A stretch of 64,000 nt of DNA from an uncultured Chitinophagaceae bacterium (GTDB taxonomy: Bacteria; Bacteroidota; Bacteroidia; Chitinophagales; Chitinophagaceae): positions 1 through 64,000 of the forward strand of contig CALJNC010000026.1 in NCBI GenBank assembly GCA_937981995.1, in the 5' to 3' direction. The notes beneath the pieces were generated by a model. The model was not told the origin of the DNA and did no database searches. It was given only the letters and a program-made list of their open reading frames with translations. Numbering within the stretch: the stretch's first letter is position 1; each line of letters opens with the position of its first letter. The translations under genes were made by a program, and so were the position numbers. Positions 32,476 through 42,245 of the stretch are shown piece by piece.

Positions 32476-34170
32476 TTATTCGCTTGGTCTAATATCTAGT
32501 ACACGTAATTGTAATGATTCACGCTCTCGCCACACATTGCGCTCAATATGATAAACTATATCAAATTGCATATTTTCTTTTACCACATTAATCTTATCAG
32601 CCATATGAAAACCAATGCCATTAAAAATTACTGCTTCATCCCATTGTCTTACAACAAAACGAATGTGCTTGTCATTTACTACTTTGGTTAATTTTTTATG
32701 ATCCGTTACATTCTTAGTTACAAAAATTGGCGCTAAATTTTGTGGGCCATGCGGAGCAAACTCTTCAATGATTTTTAGGAAGTTAAAACCAAGATGTTCT
32801 AAACTTATTTCAGCATCAATTTTTATTTCAGGAATGAATTGATCATTGGTTACTTTTTCTGCAACTATTTTATCAAAACGTTCTTTAAATTCAGGTAGGT
32901 TTTCTTCTTTCATGGTAAGACCTGCTGCAAAGTAGTGTCCGCCAAAATTTTCTAACAAATCGCTACACTCACTTAAGCCTTCAAATAAATTAAAACCATG
33001 TATTGATCTAGCAGACCCTGTAATCATACCGTTTGACTCAGTCAACACGATAGTAGGTCGGTATTTTTTTTCTATTAATCTTGAAGCTACTATACCCACT
33101 ACACCTTTGTGCCAGTTTTGATTATATACTACGGTAGAGTGGTCATTAGCTTCAGCTAATAAAGCGGTTGCTTCCTCAGTAATCGTCTTATCAATTTGTA
33201 CGCGCTCTTTATTGCTCTCGTCAAGTACTTTGGCTAATGCTTGTGCTTGGCTTTCTTCTTTTTCAATAAATAGTTCTACTGCTTTGGTGGCATCGTCCAT
33301 TCTACCTGCCGCATTTACCCTGGGTCCTATTATAAATACAAGATCTCTGATACTTAGATTTTTTCTTATATCACCAAGTTCTTTGAGCGCTTTAATTGGT
33401 AAGGATGGATTTTCATTTGCCTTTTGCAATCCTAAAAAAGCAAGCGTTCTATTTTCTGCGGTAATGGGTACAATATCAGCGGCAATTGCACAAGCTAATA
33501 AGTCTAAATGCTCATCAATAAGTTCTTGTGCAATATCATACTTTTTTCCGTAAGCAGATATTAGTTTATAACCCACACCACAACCACAAAGTTCTGTATA
33601 CGGGTAATTGCAATCATGCTGTTTAGGATTTAGTATGGCTATTGCTTTAGGGACTTCCTCACCTGGTAAGTGATGGTCGCATATGATGGTATCTATATTA
33701 TTTTCTTTTGCTTTTTCTACCAGTGCAATTGACTTAATACCACAATCAAGCGTAACAATTAAACTAATATCTTCTTTTATAGCATGGGCTATTCCTTGCT
33801 CTGATATTCCATAACCTTCAGTAAATCGGTTAGGTATATAAAACGAAATATGCTCATAAAAATGCTTGAAGAAACTATAAACAAGCGCTACAGAAGTTGT
33901 TCCATCAACGTCATAGTCTCCGTAGAGCATTATTTTTTCATCCTTGTCAATTGCAGCTTTAATTCGTTCTACAGCTACGTCCATTCCTTTCATAAGAAAT
34001 GGATCATTGAGCTGACTCGCATCCATTCTAAAGAAAATTTTGGCTTTATCGTACGTATCAATTCCGCGGGCAACAAGTAGTTGGCAAAATATTCTATTGA
34101 TGCCTAAGCTATCTCTTAATGCATCTACTACTGAGTCATCAGTATCGATTACGTTCCATCTCTTGTTCAT
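32476..34170 (-). CDS. recJ: Single-stranded-DNA exonuclease RecJ
   Basis: RecJ degrades single-stranded DNA 5' to 3' in recombination and repair. The protein of about 564 residues has the DHH-family motifs: DYDVDGTTS (motif I), VTLDCG, CDHHLPG (the DHH motif), and the DHHA1 domain with GGHYFAAGLTM. A C-terminal OB-like domain follows. The ATG at 34170 (MNKRWNVIDTDD) is chosen over a TTG six codons upstream. The upstream ABC permease gene ends 25 bases before. Confidence 0.95.
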   Translation of the reverse strand: MNKRWNVIDTDDSVVDALRDSLGINRIFCQLLVARGIDTYDKAKIFFRMDASQLNDPFLMKGMDVAVERIKAAIDKDEKIMLYGDYDVDGTTSVALVYSFFKHFYEHISFYIPNRFTEGYGISEQGIAHAIKEDISLIVTLDCGIKSIALVEKAKENNIDTIICDHHLPGEEVPKAIAILNPKQHDCNYPYTELCGCGVGYKLISAYGKKYDIAQELIDEHLDLLACAIAADIVPITAENRTLAFLGLQKANENPSLPIKALKELGDIRKNLSIRDLVFIIGPRVNAAGRMDDATKAVELFIEKEESQAQALAKVLDESNKERVQIDKTITEEATALLAEANDHSTVVYNQNWHKGVVGIVASRLIEKKYRPTIVLTESNGMITGSARSIHGFNLFEGLSECSDLLENFGGHYFAAGLTMKEENLPEFKERFDKIVAEKVTNDQFIPEIKIDAEISLEHLGFNFLKIIEEFAPHGPQNLAPIFVTKNVTDHKKLTKVVNDKHIRFVVRQWDEAVIFNGIGFHMADKINVVKENMQFDIVYHIERNVWRERESLQLRVLDIRPSE

Positions 34171-34195
34171 ATTAAGGAATTTCCTCAAATATAAT

Positions 34196-35320
34196 TTATT
34201 CCCAACGGAAAACCTTAACCGCTATTGCATAAACGATTACACCCCAAATAGTAAGGATTAAAAGAGGTTCCCATACATCAATGAATGACTTACCTTGAAA
34301 TGCAATAGCTCTCAACCCATTATTAAGTTGTGTAAGAGGCAGTGCATTGCATATTGGCTGAAGCCAATCAGGGAAATTACTAGTGCTTAGAAAAACTCCT
34401 GAAAGTAACAACTGCGGCATAGTAATCATATTAGCCAATGGTGGAATTAAGGATTCGTTTTTGGCTATGGAACTTATTATGAAACCCATACCTAAGAATA
34501 TTACCAATCCAAAAAAGCAAAGCGCCATCATTTCCAAAAAGGTTCTAACTCCATTAAGTAGGGTATAGTCAAAAGCAAAGTAGCCCACGATAATAATTAT
34601 GGCAGCAGCAATCATTTGAAGTATTAAACGAGAACTGCCCTCTGCAATAATGATATTGAGCCTTTTTACTGGTGTGGCAAAAAAGCGTTTGAGGACTAAG
34701 GTTTGTTTTAGATTAAAAAAGATAAATGCTGTACCAAATATTCCTGCAGATAACATGGAAAAACCTAACATACCAGGTAGGAAAAAATCAAGGTAACGAT
34801 AGGGCCTTCCTTCTATAGGTTTGGCTTCCTTTATAAATGCAACCGTTTGGTTGTCTGAGAATTTGTTTTGATTGATATTAATTATAACACTTTCTACTAT
34901 TTGCTTAGCAATATTTTGATCGTTGCCAGAAGCTATTGAAGTTTGAAAATTTATTACAAAAGAATTATTAGAATCTTTTAATTCAGTAAGCGCAGGATTG
35001 CTTGCAGAGGGTTTAATATTCAAAACTGCCGCAATTGAACCTTTTTTAAGGTCGTCTAGTCTTTGGGCGGCACCTTTATCTTTATAAAATTTTACTACGG
35101 GTACTTGCTTTAAACTTTGATATATAGCATTTGAGGTATCAGAATCTGGTTCAAAAGCAATAGTCACCTTGGTACCGGTATCACTCATGATACCAAAGGC
35201 TACAATAAAAATTAAGGGAAAGGCAATACTAAAAAATATTGAAGAAGGACTCTTAAGTAAGGAGATGAAACTAGCCTTGGAAAGCGCTTTTAATGCTGTA
35301 AACTGATTATAGGTTGACAT
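34196..35320 (-). CDS. ABC-2 type transporter permease
   Basis: This 374-residue membrane protein has an N-terminal membrane segment (SIFFSIAFPLIFIVAFGIM), a long extracytoplasmic loop of about 140 residues, then five membrane segments, including LANMITMPQLLLSGVFLSTSNFPDWLQ. That is the ABC-2 layout of drug or polymer exporters. The ATPase partner is not adjacent. The substrate is unknown. Confidence 0.85.
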   Translation of the reverse strand: MSTYNQFTALKALSKASFISLLKSPSSIFFSIAFPLIFIVAFGIMSDTGTKVTIAFEPDSDTSNAIYQSLKQVPVVKFYKDKGAAQRLDDLKKGSIAAVLNIKPSASNPALTELKDSNNSFVINFQTSIASGNDQNIAKQIVESVIININQNKFSDNQTVAFIKEAKPIEGRPYRYLDFFLPGMLGFSMLSAGIFGTAFIFFNLKQTLVLKRFFATPVKRLNIIIAEGSSRLILQMIAAAIIIIVGYFAFDYTLLNGVRTFLEMMALCFFGLVIFLGMGFIISSIAKNESLIPPLANMITMPQLLLSGVFLSTSNFPDWLQPICNALPLTQLNNGLRAIAFQGKSFIDVWEPLLILTIWGVIVYAIAVKVFRWE

Positions 35321-35358
35321 GAATTTTTATCAGGAATCAGTGCGAAAATACGCTAAAC

Positions 35359-36000
35359 TTATCTCCCGCCAAATAGTCCTAGAGCTAAACCGCCACCAAA
35401 TACGGGTTGACGATAATAAGGTGAATTAGGGTTTTGTACTAGATCATACATTATGGAAATCATCATGTAAGAGTTTCCTCCAAGACGTTGCGCATATCCT
35501 GCTCCTACTAAAGCAGAAGGGATATTTAATCTACGTGGATTTGTTTCATATTGGCCCGTATCATAATTGGCCAAAGGTGCATCAAATATTTTAAAACTAT
35601 TAAACTCAGGTCTTACTTGGAGAAAAATAATATCCAATAAAAAATATCTTGCAAAAATGGAAGGGCTGTAATGAAAACCACTTTCAACATATTTTTCGGA
35701 AGCACCGGTATTAAAATTGTTGTACAATTCTTTATTTCTAAAAAAGTTTGTTCCAAATGAAATACCCGCATGTAATCTATCTGTGAACTGATAACCTACC
35801 GTAGGACTAGCTGCTACAAAAAAACCACCATTAAGCATGGAACCGCCACCTAAGCCACCGCCTACAAATAATCTGTTTTTATCAAATTTAAAACTGTTTT
35901 TTTTCTTTTTGGCTATTGTGTTGCCTAAGCCAATACCATTGTCAGCAAAGCTGAACGTGGTAATAAAACATGCCAACAAAAGGAATAAAAAACGTTTCAT
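35359..36000 (-). CDS. Hypothetical outer-membrane beta-barrel protein
   Basis: This 213-residue protein has a signal peptide (MKRFLFLLLACFITTFSFA). The mature part has Gly-rich alternating strands: NRLFVGGGLGGGSMLNGGFFVAASPTVGYQFTDRLHAGISFG and later SPSIFARYFLLDIIFLQVRPEF. This resembles a small transmembrane barrel. It belongs to no family I can name with certainty. Confidence 0.68.
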   Translation of the reverse strand: MKRFLFLLLACFITTFSFADNGIGLGNTIAKKKKNSFKFDKNRLFVGGGLGGGSMLNGGFFVAASPTVGYQFTDRLHAGISFGTNFFRNKELYNNFNTGASEKYVESGFHYSPSIFARYFLLDIIFLQVRPEFNSFKIFDAPLANYDTGQYETNPRRLNIPSALVGAGYAQRLGGNSYMMISIMYDLVQNPNSPYYRQPVFGGGLALGLFGGR

Positions 36001-36067
36001 ATAAAAAATAATTTGCTTTAAAGTTACGAATTAAGCCAGCTAAGAAAAGTTAAACGAATTTAAAAGT

Positions 36068-37207
36068 TTACTTAAGTATAGAACGGGCTATAACAAGCTT
36101 TTGAATTTCACTAGTACCTTCGCCTATTGTACAAAGCTTACAGTCGCGGTAAAATTTCTCAACCGGGAAGTCCTTGGTGTAACCATATCCACCAAATATT
36201 TGCACTGCCTCATTTGCACAACGCACCGATACTTCAGATGCATAATACTTGGCCATTGCACTCTTCTCCGTTACGCTTTCGCCGCGGGTTAATAAATCAC
36301 AAGCTTGGTAAATAAGAAGTTCGGCTGCTTCAATTTCAGTAGCCATATCAGCTAGTTTCCATTGTATAGCTTGGAAATTGCTAATGGGCTGATCAAATTG
36401 ATGACGTTCCTTAGAGTATTTCACCGAAGCTTCATAAGCACCTTTTGCAATTCCTAACGAAAGAGCTGCTATAGAGATCCGACCACCATCTAATATTTTC
36501 ATGGCTTGTTTAAATCCTGAACCTTCTTCACCTAATCGTCTGTCATCAGATATACGACAGTTATCAAAAATTAACTCAGTTGTTTCGCTTGCGCGCATTC
36601 CTAATTTATTCTCTTTTTTACCAGCACTAAAACCTTCATCTGTTCTTTCAATTATAAACGCAGTAGAATTGTTTTTAGCTCGAGGCTCACCTGTACGTGC
36701 GAGTACAACAGCTACCTGTCCACTTTTGCCATGTGTAATCCAGTTTTTTGTTCCGTTTAAAATCCAATCATCACCATCTTTTACCGCAGTGCATTGCATA
36801 TTGCCCGCATCACTACCAGTATTTGCTTCTGTTAAGCCCCAAGCGCCAATCCACTCACCACTTGCTAATTTGGGGATGTATTTTTTTCGTTGTTCTTCGT
36901 TACCAAATTTGTAAAGGTGATTTGTACAAAGTGAATTATGAGCTGCTACTGAAAGTCCAATTGATCCACAAACTTTAGCGATTTCTGATACTACAGTAAC
37001 ATATTCAAAATAAGAAAGCCCCGTTCCGCCTAATTCCTCAGGCATAAGGATACCCATTAAGCCTAATTTACCCATTTCTGTAAATAAATCTACAGGGAAG
37101 GTTTGGCTTTCATCCCATTCCATCATCTGAGGGCGAATATTCTTTTCGGCGAATGAGCGTACCATAGTGGTAATCTCTTTTTGCATGTCTGTGTACTCAA
37201 AATTCAT
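36068..37207 (-). CDS. Acyl-CoA dehydrogenase
   Basis: This FAD-dependent dehydrogenase makes trans-2-enoyl-CoA in fatty or branched-chain acid breakdown. The 379-residue protein has GLTEANTGSDAG, the KNWITHG segment, the YTKDFPVEKFYRD stretch and IGEGTSEIQ, in which Glu is the catalytic base of the short-chain/butyryl type. ATG at 37207 (MNFEYTD) is preferred to TTG at 37216. The precise chain-length preference is not clear. It is closely linked to the HhH gene upstream (12 bases). Confidence 0.93.
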   Translation of the reverse strand: MNFEYTDMQKEITTMVRSFAEKNIRPQMMEWDESQTFPVDLFTEMGKLGLMGILMPEELGGTGLSYFEYVTVVSEIAKVCGSIGLSVAAHNSLCTNHLYKFGNEEQRKKYIPKLASGEWIGAWGLTEANTGSDAGNMQCTAVKDGDDWILNGTKNWITHGKSGQVAVVLARTGEPRAKNNSTAFIIERTDEGFSAGKKENKLGMRASETTELIFDNCRISDDRRLGEEGSGFKQAMKILDGGRISIAALSLGIAKGAYEASVKYSKERHQFDQPISNFQAIQWKLADMATEIEAAELLIYQACDLLTRGESVTEKSAMAKYYASEVSVRCANEAVQIFGGYGYTKDFPVEKFYRDCKLCTIGEGTSEIQKLVIARSILK

Positions 37208-37218
37208 AAGCTGCAAAT

Positions 37219-38124
37219 TTACTTCAAACGCAAATAAGGAACAAGCTTATTATAGATAGCATCCGTCATGCCTTCTATGTTTTTCAGGTCTTCGAGCGCT
37301 TTAATCTCATAATCCTGTGTTTTTCTGAATTTTGTTATTGCTAAGGCCCAATCGTCTTTTCTTAAATAGGGGTGTGCCTTCATTTCATACAAGGTAGCCT
37401 CATTAATATTTATTTTGACTACTGAGCTTGGATTGCATTTTAAGTGTTTCTTTATTCTTTCAAATGTTTCAGGTCGTACGCCATACACTTCTTTGATTTG
37501 ATTTACTGAGTAAAAACCACCTAACATTTTTTTATATTTTAAAATATTGCTTGCTAGTTTTTCGGCTATGCCATTTAGTTCAATTAGTTGCTCAGCAGTC
37601 GCTGAATTTATTTCAATGTTTAAGTTTCGTTCTACTTTTTCTGAATTTGAATAGTTGCTTTTGCTCTTATAATTAGATTTGGCATAAGTGCTTTTCTGTT
37701 TTGGAATGGCTATGTATGGTGCTAGCTGTTTGTATTCATTTTCGTGTAGTCCCCAAATCTTTTTAAAATCTTCTTTCTTATAAAACTTTCCACCTTTATT
37801 TCGATAGTTTAAAATTGTTTTAGCAAGTTTGGGGCGTAAACCTAGCTTTACAAAACCAGCTTCGGTAAGTGTATTCGGGTTAAAATTAAAAGGTGATAAT
37901 TTCTGTGGTTTGTACTCTTTTTTATAGCCACTCGTATCTACATAAATAGAAGAAAGAATTTTTTCAATTTCCTCATTATTATTTTCTTCCTGCTTAGGAG
38001 GGAAAACCCAAAAATCCAAACTGTAATAAATACCAATAAAAACTAGACACAGAATACTTAAAAGGATAATGCCTCGACTCTGTGATTTAGAAAAACTAAA
38101 ATATTCTTTTAGCTCTTCTTTCAT
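37219..38124 (-). CDS. Helix-hairpin-helix (ComEA-like) protein with three HhH repeats
   Basis: This 301-residue protein has one N-terminal membrane segment (GIILLSILCLVFIGIYYSL) followed by three HhH-type segments: FNPNTLTEAGFVKLGLRPKLAKTIL, IEINSATAEQLIELNGIAEKLASNIL and ININEATLYEMKAHPYLRKDDWALAI. ComEA proteins bind incoming DNA in natural transformation. This one has more repeats than the classic short ComEA, so the role is uncertain. Its start abuts the fabD stop. Confidence 0.82.
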   Translation of the reverse strand: MKEELKEYFSFSKSQSRGIILLSILCLVFIGIYYSLDFWVFPPKQEENNNEEIEKILSSIYVDTSGYKKEYKPQKLSPFNFNPNTLTEAGFVKLGLRPKLAKTILNYRNKGGKFYKKEDFKKIWGLHENEYKQLAPYIAIPKQKSTYAKSNYKSKSNYSNSEKVERNLNIEINSATAEQLIELNGIAEKLASNILKYKKMLGGFYSVNQIKEVYGVRPETFERIKKHLKCNPSSVVKININEATLYEMKAHPYLRKDDWALAITKFRKTQDYEIKALEDLKNIEGMTDAIYNKLVPYLRLK

Positions 38125-39003
38125 TTATTGCAGCTTTGCTGTTTCCGTTTCGCGGTTTATTTTTTTAACTAATCCGCTTAAAACTTTACCTGGTCCACAT
38201 TCAGTAAAATGAGTTGCGCCATCGGTAAGCATCGCTTGTACGCTTTGGGTCCAACGTACAGGTCCAGTTAATTGTGCGTTTAAGTTTGCTTTTATTTCAG
38301 CGGCATCGGTAACTGCCTTTCCTACTACGTTTTGATATACTGGGAAATCAGGATTTTTAATCTCTGTAGCATTTATTGCAGCAGCTAACTCTTCTTGAGC
38401 AGGTTGCATAAGTGGTGAATGGAATGCACCACCTACCGGTAGAGGTAAAGCTCTTCTTGCACCTGCTTCTTTCATTTTTTCACAAGCAATTTCTATCCCT
38501 TTATTACTGCCCGAAATTACTAATTGCCCTGGGCAATTGTAATTTGCTGCTACCACTACTTCATCAATTTCTGCACATATTTTTTCTACATCAGCATCTT
38601 CCATGCCTAGCACGGCCGCCATGGTAGAAGGGTTTGCTTCGCATGCTTTTTGCATGGCATTGGCACGAGCACTAACTAATTTTAATCCATCTTCAAAGCT
38701 CAAAGCTTTGGCGGCAACTAAAGCACTAAATTCTCCCAACGAATGACCAGCTGTCATATCGGGCGTTTCATGCTCTATACATAAATACTGAATAATAGAA
38801 TCTAAGAAAATAGCAGGTTGTGTAACCTTGGTTTGTTTTAAATCTTCGGCCTCGCCCTTAAACATGATATCCGTTATTGAGAAACCTAAAATTTCATTGG
38901 CTTGGTCGTATAATTCTTTAGCCTTAGGATTGCTATCATACAATTCTTTTCCCATACCTGGGTATTGTGCTCCTTGACCTGGAAATACAAATGCTCTTTT
39001 CAT
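38125..39003 (-). CDS. fabD: Malonyl-CoA:ACP transacylase
   Basis: FabD loads malonyl groups onto acyl carrier protein for fatty acid synthesis. The 292-residue protein starts with AFVFPGQGAQYPGMGKEL and has the nucleophile Ser88 in GHSLGE and the second catalytic residue His in GGAFHSPLM. It is the first gene of a tight minus-strand group with the HhH protein and the acyl-CoA dehydrogenase. Confidence 0.96.
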   Translation of the reverse strand: MKRAFVFPGQGAQYPGMGKELYDSNPKAKELYDQANEILGFSITDIMFKGEAEDLKQTKVTQPAIFLDSIIQYLCIEHETPDMTAGHSLGEFSALVAAKALSFEDGLKLVSARANAMQKACEANPSTMAAVLGMEDADVEKICAEIDEVVVAANYNCPGQLVISGSNKGIEIACEKMKEAGARRALPLPVGGAFHSPLMQPAQEELAAAINATEIKNPDFPVYQNVVGKAVTDAAEIKANLNAQLTGPVRWTQSVQAMLTDGATHFTECGPGKVLSGLVKKINRETETAKLQ

Positions 39004-39063
39004 GCCGCTAAAGTAGGATAGCGGATTGTTTTGATGAAATAGAATATATATTTATTCTATTTT

Positions 39064-39951
39064 ATGGAAAATCGCACAAATCTGCATCTCACTTCTATGA
39101 AGTGTATATTAATTGCCATGCTCTTATTTTCTAGTTGCGGTTTTTCTGATTCGCCTGCCTTACAAATGGAAAAGGAACAGCATGAAACAGCAGCGGAAGG
39201 TATAAAGAATAATCAAGGAATGATTATTTATAGTCGTTTTGCTACGCCTAAAGGTTATAAAAGGTCAAAAGTGGGCAATGAATCATTCGCCGGCTATTTG
39301 CGCAATTTGCCGTTGCATGCAAATGGAAAGAAAGTTGAACTATATAATGGAAGTTTAAAAGGAAATCAAAACGCCCAAGCCGCCGTAATTAAAATGGATG
39401 TAGGTACTAAAGATTTACAACAATGCGCCGATGCTGTTATGAGATTGCGAGCTGAGTATTTATACAAAGAAAAAAAATACAATGAGTTGCACTTCAATTT
39501 TACCAATGGATTTAATGCTGAATACTCAACATGGAGAAGTGGCAAGGGCATATCTGTAAATGGTAATAGAGTGCATTGGGTAAACTCTTCAAGGAGTAAT
39601 AATTCTTATGAATCTTTTAGAAAGTATATGAATAAAGTTTTCATGTTTGCAGGTACAGCTTCGCTAGAAAAAGAATTGAAGCAAAAGCAACTTAGTGATA
39701 TTCAAGCCGGCGATGTATTTATTAAAGGGGGGCATCCGGGCCACGCCGTAATTGTTATAGACGTGTGTGCAAATGCTAAAGGTGATAAGGCCTTTATGCT
39801 GGCACAATCCTATATGCCAGCTCAAGAAATTCATATACTTAAAAACCCAAGTAATAAATTGATAAGCCCATGGTATAAAACTAGTGAGATAATCGATGAG
39901 GTTGCAACACCTGAATGGACCTTTTATAGCAATCAATTACGGTCTTTTTAA
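39064..39951 (+). CDS. DUF4846 domain lipoprotein
   Basis: This 295-residue precursor has a lipobox near FSSC. If translation starts at the ATG at 39100 (MKCILIAMLLFSSC), the signal peptide is compact; the ATG at 39064 adds 12 residues. The mature protein matches the DUF4846 pattern: FAGYLRNLPL, VELYNGSLKGNQ, AAVIKMDVGTKDLQQCADAVMRLRAEYLY, and a C-terminal GDVFIKGGHPGHAVIVIDV motif. The fold may relate to NlpC/P60-like hydrolases because of the GHAVIV element, but I cannot confirm a catalytic Cys. It is divergent from fabD by 60 bases. Confidence 0.8.
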   Translation: MENRTNLHLTSMKCILIAMLLFSSCGFSDSPALQMEKEQHETAAEGIKNNQGMIIYSRFATPKGYKRSKVGNESFAGYLRNLPLHANGKKVELYNGSLKGNQNAQAAVIKMDVGTKDLQQCADAVMRLRAEYLYKEKKYNELHFNFTNGFNAEYSTWRSGKGISVNGNRVHWVNSSRSNNSYESFRKYMNKVFMFAGTASLEKELKQKQLSDIQAGDVFIKGGHPGHAVIVIDVCANAKGDKAFMLAQSYMPAQEIHILKNPSNKLISPWYKTSEIIDEVATPEWTFYSNQLRSF

Positions 39952-40006
39952 ATCAGCTTTATAAACCAAGAAATAAAATGGACGTTGTACCTTTCTATAT
40001 CAATTT

Positions 40007-42205
40007 ATGGCAAATTTTAGTAAAGTAGTAGTTTTTATTTTCTTCTTTTCGGTTATAATTTCTTGTAATAGTTGCACTGAACATGTGAGGCAAACTGAAG
40101 AAACAAAAAAAATAGTTGCTGAGTTAAAGCAACTTGTAGCAGATGGAAACCCAATGGGGTATTATCATTGGAATGGTAAAATGGCTGAGGCATTATACCA
40201 GCAAATTGCCACAGCGCCGCCAGAACAAAAAGATCAAATTTGGTTTCAGTATTGTCTTCAGTTAGTTTTTTCGGGTGATAATAAAAAAGGCATTTCAGAA
40301 TTAGAAGCTAGAATTTTACCCTTAAACGCAGAGGACATTAAGCCTTCTAATCAAGGTTGGTACGAACTGTTAGGTGTAGCTTATTTACGCTTAGGAGAAG
40401 TGGAAAATTGTCAACAAGCACATAATGAACATTCCTGTATACTCCCTTTAAAAAAGGAAGCTTTTCATGAATTAAAAACTGGATCGCAAAAAGCCTTAGA
40501 GATATTTACTTTAATACATAATAAATTTCCTTCTGAACGCTACGTCTGGTTGCAAAATTTGGCAGCAATGACATTAGGAACATATCCAGAAGCTGTACCG
40601 GCTAATTCAAAAATTGTATTTCCTAATTGGAAGTTGGAGCAAAAGAATTTTCCTCCTTTTAAGGAAGTGGCCATGAATGTAGGTGTAGCCCATAATGGTT
40701 TATCCGGAGGCACTTGTATTGATGATTTTAATGGAGATGGTCTTTTAGATATTTTTGTAACATCATACGGCATGATGGACAATGTAAAGTTGTATTTAAA
40801 TAATGGAAAGGGAGGATTTGATGATAAAACAAATGAAGCCGGATTGAATGGAATTACTAGTGGCTTAAATTGTATTCATGCTGATTTTGATAACGATGGA
40901 GATAATGATATTTTTATATTAAGAGGAGCATGGCTTGGCGCGGCAGGTATACACCCAAATTCTTTGTTGCGCAATAATGGAAAAGGCGGCTTTGATGACG
41001 TAACTCGTTCTGCTGGTTTACTATCCTACCATCCTACCCAAACTGCTTCTTGGGGTGATTTTAATAAGGATGGGCTGCTTGATTTGTTTGTAGGTAATGA
41101 ATCACAAGGTACTGATCATAGGAGTGAACTTTTTAGAAATAATGGAGATGGTACATTTACTGATGTAGCTGCTGAAGTTGGCTTGGGTAATTTGTTTCAA
41201 TTTGTAAAAGGTGCAATTTGGGGCGATATTAACAATGACTCTTGGCCTGATTTATATATTTCAGTTTTGGGTGGAAAGAATATTTTATTAAAAAATAGGC
41301 AAGGTAGATTTGAAAATATTGCGCTCAATGCTGGTGTAGAAGAACCCTATTTTAGTTTCCCTTGTTGGTTTTGGGATGTAAATAATGATGGCTTTGAGGA
41401 TATTTTTGTGAGTGGCTATGATAGTCGTTTTTTACCTGAAGTGGGTGGTGATTATGTACGTGAATTAACAGGTAGTAACTTTACTTCGGAGCGTCCAAGG
41501 CTATTTATTAATAATAAGGATGAAACGTTTAGCGAGCAGTCAGCGGCCTATGGAGTAAATAAAACAATGTATTCAATGGGCTCAAATTTTGGCGATTTAG
41601 ATAATGATGGTTTTTTAGATTTCTATATCGGAACAGGCTCACCAGATTTTACAAGTGTGGTTCCTAATCGAATGTTTAGGAGTGATAAAGGAAAGCGTTT
41701 TGAAGAAGTAACATCGGCTGGGCGGTTTGGTCATATTCAAAAAGGGCATGGAGTGGCATTTGCAGATATTGATAATGATGGAGATCAAGATATCTATGCA
41801 GTTTTAGGAGGGGCGTTTGAAGGGGATGTTTTTACAAATGTTTTATTTGAGAATCCAATCTCCAAAAATAATTGGATTACCGTAGAGTTGGTTGGAGTAA
41901 AATCAAATAAAGGAGGCGTGGGCTCAATTTTAGAATTAGTTTTAAATAATGGACAAAAAATATTTCGTACTGTAAATACAGGAGGGACTTTTGGTTCAGC
42001 CAGTTTGCAACAAGAGATTGGATTAAGCGCTGCTAATACTATTAATGAACTAATTGTTCATTGGCAAAATTCTGAGCCACAAGTATTTAAAAATGTAGCA
42101 GGAAATCGCAAAGTTCGATTGACTGAGGGGCGTGCTGAAATTGAGCAAGTTGAATTGGCTGTTATTCCTTTTGCCAAATCAGTGGGTAAACATCATCACC
42201 ATTAA
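40007..42205 (+). CDS. CRTAC1/ASPIC-type FG-GAP repeat lipoprotein
   Basis: This 732-residue precursor has signal ending FSVIISC, so it is probably lipid-anchored. An N-terminal helical (TPR-like) part is followed by about seven FG-GAP/VCBS repeats with calcium-binding DxDxDGxxD-type loops (DDFNGDGLLDIFV, DFDNDGDNDIFI, DFNKDGLLDLFV, DINNDSWPDLYI, DVNNDGFEDIFV, DLDNDGFLDFYI, DIDNDGDQDIYA). The ASPIC/UnbV domain follows with NKGGVGSILELVLNNGQKIFRTVNTGGTFGSASLQ. The C-terminus ends in four His. It is probably an extracellular or periplasmic calcium-binding protein of unknown function. Confidence 0.85.
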   Translation: MANFSKVVVFIFFFSVIISCNSCTEHVRQTEETKKIVAELKQLVADGNPMGYYHWNGKMAEALYQQIATAPPEQKDQIWFQYCLQLVFSGDNKKGISELEARILPLNAEDIKPSNQGWYELLGVAYLRLGEVENCQQAHNEHSCILPLKKEAFHELKTGSQKALEIFTLIHNKFPSERYVWLQNLAAMTLGTYPEAVPANSKIVFPNWKLEQKNFPPFKEVAMNVGVAHNGLSGGTCIDDFNGDGLLDIFVTSYGMMDNVKLYLNNGKGGFDDKTNEAGLNGITSGLNCIHADFDNDGDNDIFILRGAWLGAAGIHPNSLLRNNGKGGFDDVTRSAGLLSYHPTQTASWGDFNKDGLLDLFVGNESQGTDHRSELFRNNGDGTFTDVAAEVGLGNLFQFVKGAIWGDINNDSWPDLYISVLGGKNILLKNRQGRFENIALNAGVEEPYFSFPCWFWDVNNDGFEDIFVSGYDSRFLPEVGGDYVRELTGSNFTSERPRLFINNKDETFSEQSAAYGVNKTMYSMGSNFGDLDNDGFLDFYIGTGSPDFTSVVPNRMFRSDKGKRFEEVTSAGRFGHIQKGHGVAFADIDNDGDQDIYAVLGGAFEGDVFTNVLFENPISKNNWITVELVGVKSNKGGVGSILELVLNNGQKIFRTVNTGGTFGSASLQQEIGLSAANTINELIVHWQNSEPQVFKNVAGNRKVRLTEGRAEIEQVELAVIPFAKSVGKHHHH

Positions 42206-42245
42206 TTTACAATAAAGGACGATAATTATATTATTTTCGTCTAGC

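Noticed and set aside
42192-42205. His-His-His-His C-terminus as a cloning tag
   Set aside because: The frame is natural, continuous with the ASPIC domain, and short His tails occur in envelope proteins; no vector sequence follows.
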